Source: Sipunculus nudus | Taxonomy: Eukaryota > Annelida > Sipuncula > Golfingiida > Sipunculidae | Assembly (NCBI GenBank): GCA_026874595.1 | Contig: CM049306.1 | Span: 96,275,642 to 96,339,641 of the forward strand | Direction: 5' to 3' | Length of the DNA: 64,000 nt | In this document: one piece after another, positions 49,482 through 61,024 of the stretch | Position numbering within the stretch: the first letter of the stretch is position 1 | Layout: every line of letters starts with the position of its first letter | The notes under the pieces: model-generated | Database searches by the model: none | Told to the model about the DNA's origin: nothing | The model's input: the letters and a program-made list of their open reading frames with translations, nothing else | Position numbers and translations under genes: made by a program

Positions 49482-51414
49482 ATGGTGAGTACACTGATGC
49501 TTGAGTTGGCTTTGCTCAGCAGTGCTTAGTACTGCTGGCTTGTTTGCTATACATAGTGTGGCTCTGTTGCTTGTTTGCCTAACCCACGATTTAATATTTG
49601 GTAAAAAGTGCAGTACAGGTGACCTGCCAAAACTGGCTTCCTGACTGACGGTCTGTCCTTATTTTTCCTGTCTCACATCCAGCTTACTGATGTTGATGAA
49701 TTCGTCAAAATTAATATTTTTTATAAGATCCACACAAAAATAAGACAACATCAAACTTCATGCAAAGGAAAAATAAAATTTGAGTAAAACGAGTTTGCGG
49801 GAGGTCACCTATACTTCACTTTTACCTAATATTTTATCAAGGTTAGGTTATCAGGGGGCGGATCCAGGAATTTTTTGCATGGGGGGGGGGGGGGGGGGGG
49901 TCAATGGGTGACATTATGTGATTATTCCAAACAATTTACCTCTCATGGTTTAAAATTGGTCTATAAAAAATTTGCTGGTTTGGAGCAGGGGTCAAGCCCC
50001 CAGCCCCGCCTGATTATTGCCAATAGCTTTGTAGAGATTTAGCTGATATAACTAACTTAATAACATTTCAAAGTTCACCTGTTTTATCAGTTAACTGATT
50101 GACAGGTTGTTTGAACAAGAACTCAATTTTAACAATTATTGTTGGACTTTGATTTGACTTTTGATTTTTTGTCATATTGCTCAATGTGTCACATTACAAC
50201 AAATAGTATTAGTACTATTACCATTCATACATTTTTATTTTTTGTTTGTTTATTATTAGATTATAATTAAATTTAAAACTTAATTGTAATGAAAAAAATT
50301 TTCAATCGCACATAAAAAATACTCCCATATTTAAGATAAATATTCCACTGAATAAACAACAGGACACACAAAGTTGGTTATACTTCTGCCTGGAAGTGTT
50401 TTACTGTTTAGGTAAAAATTGGGTTTTATCACCTGATATTCATCCTTTAAAAAAGATAATCAACATAAATTATATGGGTATCTCCCATAAATTTGAGTTA
50501 AGCATGGAGCACCTAACTAATTTTATATTAATGCTTTGTTAAAAAATACTGGATGCAAACTCACAGTAACATAGAGTAAACTGCACACATGAAATATTTT
50601 TAAAATTTCTAACTTTAAACTGAAAATTAAACACTGATTTCACATCTAAATTTTATAGTCCAGAGTTGTATGTCAGTCATATGTTTGATCTTTAATAATA
50701 AGTAATCCATGGAATATATTTGGAATAAATTTTCATTTATGATCAATATTTTATAGATCTTTATGAAACTGAATGCAATGTGAATGTCATACTTCTTTTT
50801 TCAGTATGGACATATACACATGATGATACGCACAATGGTGCTGGAAAAGTTTGGAGAAGGCTCATGGAAGAAAGTGTTGTAAGTTATAATGTGCTTGAAT
50901 ATTTACACTTAAAGTTTACTAATATACAATTGACCATGGATAATGACCTCCCTACTTGATAAATTTAGAAAATTTTGTAAAGATCTGCTGTACCTGTTCC
51001 CAAAATGCTTACTTTAAATACGTGTGAATATAAATTAATTGTTGCCATCAAGCCTGACAAAAGCACACATCAAAGTTCAATATGTATCAATACAAGTATA
51101 TTTTATAATGATAATAGTATTTTTATATAAATCAAGTATATTTTATGAACAGGTACAAAAATTATTTATATGAATGCTTTAGAGTACTTTTTGATGTTAA
51201 CCATTATTTTCATTTATACACCTGTATTTTTAAACCATTATACCATGGAACCTCCGAATTACAGACTGACAGGACCGGACATTTTACCAGCATTATAGAG
51301 GTGCCCTTAGTAGGGAGGTTATAGTGTTCTGGACCTTCTTAGAAGGGACTGCCTGTAGTGGCCCTAAATAGGAGATGCCCTCAGTACAGAAGGTGCCCAT
51401 AAGGAGAGGTTCCA

Positions 51415-51502
<88 letters not shown>

Positions 51503-54500
51503 GTGTGATGTAAACCATTATTTAAATATTGTCATTTCCTCAGAGATGAGTCTGGCATGGATGATGTAAAAAATTTTAAGGCATCAGAGAATTACACAGA
51601 TGAAGCAACCATGAGCCTTTTGAGACTTGTTGCAGGGGTTACAGGTACTTCAGTTTATCTTTGAAACTTTTTTTTCAGCCAAGTCGTTGACATCATGGAA
51701 GATGTATTTATTCACTGACAATGTAAAATAAAAACTGAGAAAGGAAATTTTGTCCAATTATTTGAAATTTTTACAAGAGTAATATTATTGAACTTAAATG
51801 TTAATAATCAGGAAGAATAAATTGTGGCATTTTGGTCATGACTAATGATTACATTTTTAAACAAATGGGTCACAAAGCTGCTTGTATAAAAATAAATGCC
51901 TTATTTTCACTACACCTGTTTGGCATGTTCTGATCCAGTCATTTACAGAGATTACTGGGAATATGCTGACAAATAATCTTAAAGAAAAGAGTAAAAATAT
52001 CATTGATTTCAGTTTTATATTTCATCAGTAATACATAATGTCAGTAATAAGTCATGTATAACACATTCCATTCTGTTACATTTGAATGAACTCTGATCTT
52101 CATATATCTAAACAAAAATCTTGTTCCCCAAGATGTTTGGGTAAACAGCACTCCAGTGTATTGTAATATGTTCTTTGTATATTTGCTTCACTGAAGAACA
52201 CAGCTTTAATGTGTGCTTGACATTTTATTTGACCTGAGGTTTGTACCTGTAAAAGATTATGTATATTTATTTAAATCAACCCTTCTTCACTCAGGTAAAT
52301 CAGTGCCAACTCTGTTGGAATGGCTGGGAGAATTCTACCTGAAACATCACCTTGAGTCATCTAACAAGAAGCTGGTACTTCACATCGCTGATAACTTTGT
52401 GGGATACATCGAGAGCCTGGACTCCCTGCATGACCTCATGTCAGAAAAATACAGTGAGATGGTAGCTCCATCTTTCAGGTATATTGTCACAGAAATAACA
52501 TGCACATCATATTTTCTTTCCAATTAGTTTATACCAGTTACTTATTTCAAAGTTTTTGAATCGACTTAATCATACAATATTGAGAGTTCCATTTTATCTG
52601 TAATTTATTTTCAACTTGATCTCATTTGCTAGGGTGATGAAATTAAAATTTTAATTTTTTTGGCTACTCACATATTTTTCAATTGTAGATTAAAAATACA
52701 CAAGAACTAATGCCTGCTAGGTTACAGCATGCTCTGTGCTATGTGGCAGTACATCAAGTTCTTTTATCCATCTATGAATAACCTGTTTAGAAGATAACAA
52801 AGTACCAAGCTCAAGGGATACAAATTAGAAAGTTGATCAATTTGCATTTTCTGCTAAATTTTCTACTGAGAACATTTTAAGTATACATAGTCAGATATAG
52901 GAACATACAACTAATTAGCCATCCAAAAAGAGGAAACAAACACTAATATTTCAGGGTTTTGTCTTTAGCCATGTTGGTAACAGAAAAGTCGACATTTGAA
53001 TATTATCATGTTATCTTATTATTCAAGGTGTGAATTCCATGATCCAGGTGATGTAACAGTTCATTATTACACAAGCCGCAACAGATTCTTTCCTATGGTT
53101 AAAGGTAAGTTAGTAAGAGGATGGTTTATACAGGTTCTGATATCAGTGCTGTATTGTGAAGTATTATATCTTTTTAAACTTTTGTTTTTTTTTTTGGTTT
53201 GGTGTTAGGTACAACTGTGATATGCAGAGACATGGTGCAGTAATGAGGTGAAACAAATGATGGTTATTTATATATAATTATAACTGTCATTGTTTATAGT
53301 TATGGAATTTACATTAAACTTTCCATATATCTGGTGACAATTTGTTGATTATGATGCAAGTGTTTAACAAAATCACACAATATCACTAGGTAGTGGTTTG
53401 AACTAGTTTCAGCGCAGACCTTGTGACCATAATGTTGTGGGTCCATTTCCTGTACAGACCACCCTCTGCACTGAGATACCTAGCCACAGGAAGTCTTAAT
53501 CACAAGAGTGCATTGGTTTCACCAGAGAGTTAATCAGTACTGGTTATAGGTAACTGGCATTTGTAGAATGAGTAATCTTATGGTGCCTGTTATGGCTGTT
53601 TATATTGTATGCTCCCCAGGGGGCCAAGAGAAGCTACAAGAAAGAACTGCAAGACAAGAAAGGCAAAGAATAAAGTTGAATGAGATTGAAATCACCAGTG
53701 ATATCAGACAATAAACTCCACCTTTAAGTTTATACATACTGAGCTTTTGTAATATTTTACCTCTCTTCTCTAGCACAGTACTATTGGTAGAAGGAATAAT
53801 CATATTTAACAACTACTTGCAGGTTTACTGAAGGCCATTGCACTTGAGCTGTTTGGACTTGATGTTGAGGTGGAGAGACTGGGAACAGACAACAAGGCAA
53901 ACCTGGCCTGTCACAAGGAGCATGTGTCATTCAGTGTCATTCTCAGCCAGAAGGATGTCAAGGAAGGGAAGAGTCTGGGCATATCTGAGGACAAGTTCAT
54001 TGTCCATCCAGGGGAGGATCTTATATCTCGTGAAGACTGCAGCAGGATCTTCCCGTTCCATCTTGTGTTTGATGAGCAGATGCTGATAAAACAGATGGGG
54101 ACGGGGATACAGAAGCTGTGTAACATCAGGGGGGATGTGGCAGTCAAGATGGGAGATATATTCACCATGAAACAGCCCAGTCTGCCTCTCAAGATGAACA
54201 ACATCATCAAGTTCATCAACTCCAACTTCATCCTAGAGGGAACCAACAGAAAGGACAAGAACCTTAAGATCACACTGAAAGGTACCAGCATCAAACTTAA
54301 CCACCAATATGTACAAAATGTAGATGCTGTTTCCTCATAAAATCACAGAAATATTCAGAATATAAAACCTTTATCTTCATTAAGCTACCAAAATGTTCTG
54401 AATTAAAAAAAAAGATTTATAACCACAATGCAGTTACAATATACAGAATTCAAAAATTTAAAAAAAAAACCCAAAGAAATCCCCACCAAAAGACCTGTTA

Positions 54501-57500
54501 CCATAAGATGAATAAAACTATGATTCACAGAATAACATTTTCTGAATATACTTTTCTGTAGCTGTATTATAGAATATCGAGAGACTGCCCTGAACCAGGA
54601 AAAAGAAACCCAAAACACATTCTTCAGGAATGTGTCAGATGAAAAGACCCTGTAATAGTTTGAAAGAAAATATAAATTGATTAGTGCAGGTGGCTTAAAT
54701 TGCTTCTATTACACATCTGTTAAAAGTTGGTACTGGGTAAATCAGTTACAGGACAGATGGAGCATTTATTACAAAAACTAACTGTTGAAACAATTTGTAA
54801 AATTGTAATAGTCACAGGTCAAGTGGTACATATTAATTCATAATTAACAGGAATGTTGTAAAAATATGTATTGGGTACAAGTAAGATGACAATTCATTAC
54901 ACATTTCAACTGGTTATAGTTGGAGGGCAAATGGCAAATGTTATACACCTTTGGCTATTGCAACAATATGTAATTGTTATAGGTGAGATGGTACATTATA
55001 TTACACATAAATTATTGTATCTATGTGAAATGGTTGCAGACCAGATGGTACATAATAATTAACTTATTATATAATTACTGTTTAAAAATGAGAGAGGTTA
55101 CCAGTCAGATGGTGCGTTTATCACCCAGTAGCTATTATAACTTTAAATGGTTACAGTCAGGTGGTACAATACACAGTAGCTATTGCAACCTCAAATTGTT
55201 CAACTATTATTCCAAAGTAGCTGTTATGATATTTAATGGTTAAATGTCTCTCGGAACATTTCATTTACCCAGCTGTTGTAATAATATATATTGGTTACAG
55301 GTCAGATGGTTCATGTACCAGATGATGGGCTGGTTGTATTTGTGGCCTCTCCCCATGTGTTCTCCCTCAACGACATGTTCAACCACAAGCTGACCCTGTC
55401 TGATATACCCTTGCATGACGCAACACGAGACGCCATCACAGCTAAACATCAAAACATGGAGAATGCTAAAATTTGGTAGGAAAGTACCTGCTCACAGTAC
55501 CAATGAAACATTATCTTTTCTGGTCTATAATTGACAAAAATGTACCTTTTTATCACACATTTTGACACTTCTGATCATGTAGTTATGTAAGTAAGGTGAA
55601 ACATAACTCTGTAAGGATCTTGGAAATTAGAACCCTTTAGTTGCCATCAATCACTCCAACCCCTCCACCCCACCTTAAATAAAGTCCTCTTTTATTGTTG
55701 CCTCAGCAGTCAAACACTACAACAACCTTGCCATTAATACAACTAATGATATTTCATCTGAACTTAAGTTTACTAATCCTGGTAGGTGATCCTTAAGGTG
55801 ATGCTAGTTTTCAACAGTGGTGACATCTAAATTTAAAAAAAAAAAAACTCCCTTTAACAGGTAAGAAATCTCTCATATTGTTGACTAATTATTTGACAGT
55901 TTAACTGCCTTATATAGCTGTTAATACATGTGATTGTAAACTGAATGACATAAGGCATCATGTCCATCAAGTCTTCCTGATTACTGTAGTACTGCCAGAG
56001 GGCAGTCATATTTTGCCACTTTTGAGCATAGACATGTTTAACCTTGGTTATCTATTTATTCATTGTTCAGTAAAATACTTGAGGAGACCCAGGAGAACCT
56101 CCAGATGACATCCGTTAAACTGGAACAGGAAAAGAAGAAAAAGAAAGGAGAGTTCAATCTGTACAGATTGCTACCACCTCAGATTGCTGACCAGCTCAAT
56201 AGTGGCAGTGCAGTGAAGCCAAGTAAGAATATACCCAGAAAATGATTCTCTTTACAATCCTGTCCAGATAAACCGAGAAAGAGTACACCATAGACTGGAC
56301 TAGCTTAACAGTGGCAGTTCAGATAAACAAAATGAGAATACACCGAGAACTGAACTAGCTCAAAAGTCGCAGTCCAAGTAAACCAAGTAAGAATACAGAG
56401 AGTAGGAGTGTCACATTTAATACAAGAAGTATGACAGATTATAGTTCCTAGGAAGTATCAATTTTAACATTAGTATTTCTTCCAAGAATTTCACTTGGAA
56501 TTTTTTCCAGGAATTATCACTGTTCAATTTTACTTTCCTGGAAGTATGACTTACATTATATTTTCCAAGAAGTATGGCTGACATTATATTTTATGACATT
56601 ATACATCATGAATCTGACATTTTATTTTCCAAGAGGTTTAATTCTGTGTCTTTTCCAAAAGGTATGATAATGACATTACCGGTATGTTTTCCAGGAAGTA
56701 TAAATCTGGAATTATATTTCCAGGAAAGTATGACTCTGTGACACTGATGCTGTGTGATGTACCCATCTTTGGTGATGTTCTGCCGAGGGTCAAACCTCAG
56801 GATTCGGTGAATATGCTGAATGAGGTGTACAGCAGGTTCGACACCCTGGTTGATGAACGTCATGGATGCAAAGTATATCATTTCATGTTATATATATGAA
56901 ATCAGTAGTAAATTTTTATTCAAATGATAATAAAATGTTTTTCAAATAAATTGTCAAATTGTTTCTCACAGTATGAGATAATATTCTCAAAAACTTAATA
57001 AATATTCATAAGTGACTTTTTCAAATAAACAGAATAATTATACTTTTATCATTACCAGTATATTGTATTGTACCAGGCAATTTTAAGTCATTTGGTCATA
57101 TTTTTGAGATCTTGAATATTATTTAGTTCAGGAGCATAGTTGGTAATGAGAATAGTTCACATTCATTTTGTTGTAGGTGAACTGTGCCAGTGAACTGTAC
57201 CTGGCAGCTTTTGGTCTTCCTGAGCCCAGTCAAGACTGTACAGAACAAGCAGCCATTGTGGCTCTGGAGATGTCACAAATCGTCAAGGAGGTTCTGGCGC
57301 CCATTCCCAAGAAACAAGTTGCAGTGAGTTTTAACATCATAGATTATGGAGGACTCATTAGTGGATATCTGGATGATTGTATGTGTTGTATACAGACTAA
57401 CTTCCTCTTCAGTCCATGTGGAGCAATAGGGCCTCAACTACACCATGCCAGCAGACCAGTTTTGGGTGATCTTCTTCAGTTCAGACCATGAGGAGCCAGT

Positions 57501-59170
57501 TGCCTTCACCTCTTCACCACTTATCTCCAAGTTTTCCTCGGTCATCCAACTTTTCTTTTCCCCAGGGTTTCCAATCTAATGCCTGCCTGGTAATGTTACT
57601 TGGCAGTTTAAGTAGTGTGCAGCCATTCAACAAGTTGGAGATCTTGTCTAGCTATGAGGATTAGGCATAGACATCTGTTTGTAAAAGTCTGAAGCTTGTT
57701 TGATATGACTTACGTGACCCTGCCCCCCAAGTTTCTGACATATACAGGTTTGGATCTTTGGATAAATCAGTTTACCTTCCACATACTGTGGTTGGCTTTA
57801 TGTGTTTGATGGTTTTTGATTCGCAAGAGGGAAATTGTGAAATTGAATTTTTCATGAATAAGATGCTCTTTCTTAGGTGACCAGGCTCTAAGTGGCTGTG
57901 GTTCAACATGCATGTCCATTCTGGATTCTTTTACTCTGCACAGGTGTTCTCTCATGTCACCATATTGATGCCCTGGGATGACACGGCACAATTGTTCCAG
58001 GTAGTTCTCTGCGTTCCAGGGCTTTCTCGTGTTCTGCATGTGGTCCCTAACCCTGTACCTTTGACAGACTGTTTACTGACAACAACAAACATAAGCTTTC
58101 AGTTTCTGTGAAAGTTGTATGTAACAGAGAATATTATTTTTAAGTGTAACATCAAGTCTTTTTCAGGAGGAGGTGAAATATACTACAAGTTACAATGGTT
58201 AAAATGACTGGAACAGTAAAACAAAAATGAAGATATATCATTATTACTAAAGCAAGTTCAATTGTCTTATATTCAATACCTTGCATGTCATAGATAAATA
58301 TCCATATAGCTACTGAGAGGGTTTTGTATTCTATTCAGTTTTTTATACCCGCTTTATTAGTTCATAGTATTGAGAAATAAGATATGGATGGAGACCTGCA
58401 GCACATGCTGTGATTCACTGTCAGCTGCTATTGATAAGTCTGCCTGATAAAGAGGCCACACAATAGTCACTTTTTATGTACAATTTCAGGCTCGCATAAA
58501 CCTGGCTACTGGACCAGTGATAGCTGGGGTTGTTGGAGAGAGAATTCCTCGCTACTGTATATTTGGAGAAGCCCTTGCACAAGTAGGAATGATAAAGGCA
58601 CATGGATATCCTGGCAAAATTCAAATCTGTCAGAAAACACAGGAGTAAGTATGACACTTAAAATATTCTGTCAAAACACACATCAGTTGGCATGACACCT
58701 AAAAGGTGTGTCAAAACTAACATAAGATATTTTGATATAAAAAAAGATTGTTAAAAGGAACAGTAGTAATTTTCCACAATGCCTATGCAACTGTGTCAAA
58801 AAGGTATGCACATGAGAAATTATAGATATATTTTATTATAGAGTTACCTTTTACTATATGTTGACTGATATTCTGTAGATTTCAGTTCAGTATGTCAATT
58901 GTTTATTGCTGAATTTACTGGTTTGTAAGAACATTAATATACCTGAAGGATATATTTATGTATATCTGCAGTATCCTTGAATCAAAGGGATTCAAGATCT
59001 GTGAGCCCCGGGATGTCTTAGTTGGGGAGGACTTCTACACAACGTACTTCCTGTATGGCTACAAGGACAGAGAGTATGATGAACTCAAGTGCAGTGCAAG
59101 TTTGGTATCCCACTATGAAAAGAAGCTTTTTCTCCAGAGAAGCCCCAGCGCAACGTGTTCCTTTCTCTAA
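49482..59170 (+). CDS. Soluble guanylyl cyclase beta-like protein with H-NOX domain and degenerate cyclase domain
   Basis: Exons: 49482-49484 (ATG only), 50805-50878, 51544-51644, 52295-52478, 53028-53104, 53823-54281, 55301-55475, 56071-56222, 56724-56872, 57177-57323, 58490-58644, 58972-59170 (TAA). Phases agree; 624 aa, close to 619 in human beta1. H-NOX (1-180) keeps the proximal heme ligand at His105 and Pro118, numbered exactly as in human beta1; the YxSxR heme-propionate motif reads Y134-x-T136-x-R138. A PAS-like H-NOXA region (FPFHLVFDEQMLIKQMGTG) and coiled coil (about 359-390) follow. In the cyclase domain (about 409-560) the purine-recognising Glu is Asn460, the second metal Asp is Glu464, and the transition-state Asn and Arg are Ala537 and Met541; Asp420 and Cys530 remain. 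Guanylyl cyclase activity is therefore doubtful. It ends in CSFL, a CaaX-like tail as in vertebrate beta2. Beta2-like assignment is tentative. Confidence 0.93.
51418..51502. repeat. (AT)n microsatellite
   Basis: About 85 bases of AT dinucleotides with one interruption, 42 bases before exon 3 of the cyclase-like gene, close to where its branch site and polypyrimidine tract should be. Confidence 0.97.
54738..55300 (+). repeat. Tandem copies of the exon 7 3' splice-site region in the preceding intron
   Basis: The real edge is TTGGTTACAG followed by GTCAGATGGTTCATG (exon from 55301). Related blocks with a (T)TACAG-like part and G-CAGATGGTACAT-like part occur near 54744, 54811, 54876, 54915, 54975, 55029, 55098 and 55150, spaced about 40-70 bp, with AGCTATTGTAA-like text between several. 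The array ends at the true exon, so its last unit is the exon edge itself. Several copies keep an AG in the acceptor position. Confidence 0.75.
56263..56410 (+). repeat. Tandem copies of the exon 8 3' edge and donor in the following intron
   Basis: Exon 8 ends CAGCTCAATAGTGGCAGTGC...AAGCCAA with GTAAGAATATACC as donor. Two copies follow at about 56300-56353 and 56354-56405, both with TAGCT-AA-AGT-GCAGT and AATGAGAATACACC or CAAGTAAGAATACAG. A partial copy precedes them near 56263. The second copy keeps a GTAAGAAT decoy donor. Period about 54 bp. Confidence 0.75.
56420..56723 (+). repeat. Tandem copies of the exon 9 3' splice-site region in the same intron
   Basis: The true acceptor is TATTTCCAG followed by GAAAGTATGACTCTGTGACA (exon from 56724). 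Upstream, TTTCCAGGAATTAT, TTTCCTGGAAGTATGACTTA, TTTTCCAAGAAGTATGGCTG, TTTTCCAAAAGGTATGATAA and TTTTCCAGGAAGTATAAATC recur every 30-50 bp. Two of these (near 56513 and 56697) keep a complete CAG acceptor. Confidence 0.8.
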
Positions 59171-61024
59171 CCTGGTCAGAAGAAGACTATCATGTAAAGT
59201 AGAACCCCTGCATCAGGAGGGCACAGATGAAAGTCCGATGGAGGATGAAACCAGACTCTAATTATACATAGAATGGGTTGGTTGTTACAGGTACGGTAGG
59301 TATACCCAGGATTTCAGCAGAGCATGCAACCTTAGTTAGGGTTGCTGAATCTACTTTTGCATCATAACTGAGTAGTAAATGTTATGACTGCACTTCAGAT
59401 TGGTGACAGCTGGAAGCTATGTTAAGATTTTGTAAATGTTGTATTCTAGTTTGGTTAGCCACAGCAGGCTGATGAAACTGGGGGCTTCAATCAAATATTC
59501 TCTGGTCAGATAGTAATTTTGGGAAGTTTATGAAAGTTTTTTTTTTACAATTTTAAAGCGTGAGCTTCACAATGTGCATCTGTGTGTTAACATAGAAATC
59601 ATCAGTTACAAATCGTGACCAAAAGCTTTGTAAGCTGGCAGTTTATCACAGTTGTGACAGGAAAAGTACAACCTAAGCACTCACTGATGAAAGTCTTCTA
59701 TTTAGAGTGCTTTCTTAAGTGTTTCATTGGGGCATACATCTCAGAGGGTTACAGGACATCTTAAAGGGCATTGCAGCTTGGTATTCTTTCTATAGGCACA
59801 AAAATGTTATGATATAACATATAAAGGTGCAATGAGTATATCACCTCATCAAGAGTAAAATCTTGCTGCATATAGTGTACCAAAAGTTCATCTCTGTAAT
59901 TTTAGCAGTATGTGATATGCTAAGATGATTCATTATTGGTTTCAATAACTTAGCTCTAGATTTATTGTTATTAATGGTAAAGATGTAAACTGTTACAGGA
60001 CCTTTTGTGTTCTGTGTCCTCTGATATTTGTACTTGCAAGATTAAATTTTACTGAAATAATTTCTAGAAGTGATTGTTGGTGGTTCTTTTGGCAGTGACA
60101 TGATAATAGTGAGAGCAAGTGAATATACTGTTCTGATTAAGGATATACACAATAATATTACCTCTTTCAATTAGTAGGAACAAATCACAAAACTATCATG
60201 TTTTATAAAAAAAACAGTTTATATAAAGACAAACTATAATGTTTGCCCCATAAGGGGAATATCAACAGTACAAGTATTAATCATTTTTTTATACAGACTG
60301 GCCAGCAAACATGGATATTTTTGGTATGTAGGCTTTCAACTCATAGAGGAAACCTAGTCCTTAAAGGATTTAATATTAAGAGAGTTCTAACTGATATACA
60401 GTGCATGTTGCCATGGTGACAAATTTCTCCCTCTCTCTGTAGTATCCTGCTCTCTTGAATCAGAGATGGTTAACATTTTAATTTAAGGAAGTTTAAATAT
60501 ACTGTTCAAAGATAAAACACTTCTGAAATGTACTCTGCAAAAATTTTAAATGGCAAATTCAACACAACTGACAAAATAGATCCCTAATTTGACATACAGA
60601 GTTTTGAACTTTTACCTTTAGCATGAGCGCATTAACAACTTCTTTTGTTGAGTAATAGCTTAAATCTCTGATTGTTGATACAAGTTATAACACCCCATCA
60701 CTGAGACAAACTGACTGCTTTAACTCTTGTTAGGATAGTTTCAATTTACACATCCAGAAATCATTTAAGCTTTTCCGAGGTAAGCTTTTATCAGTTGGTA
60801 GTTTGTTGCAATAAATAATCTTGCAGTAACAGAAGTATAATAGACAAAATGGTTCCCAAGTCTCTGCCCAGTCCTATGAGACTATAAGCATGTACAGATC
60901 CCTCTTGATTATCATTCTCTCCTGGAACTGCATCTCAAACACAAACCCATCTACTGTGGTGGAACACAACAAGTATACACATGCATTATACACAGACGTC
61001 ACAGAGGACCTGGATCATGACAAA
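59171..61024. other. Shared downstream region of the two convergent cyclase-like genes
   Basis: The 1854 bp between the two stop codons must hold both 3' UTRs. It is AT-rich, with no additional ORF of interest and no repeat that I recognise. I could not choose polyadenylation sites. Confidence 0.5.
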
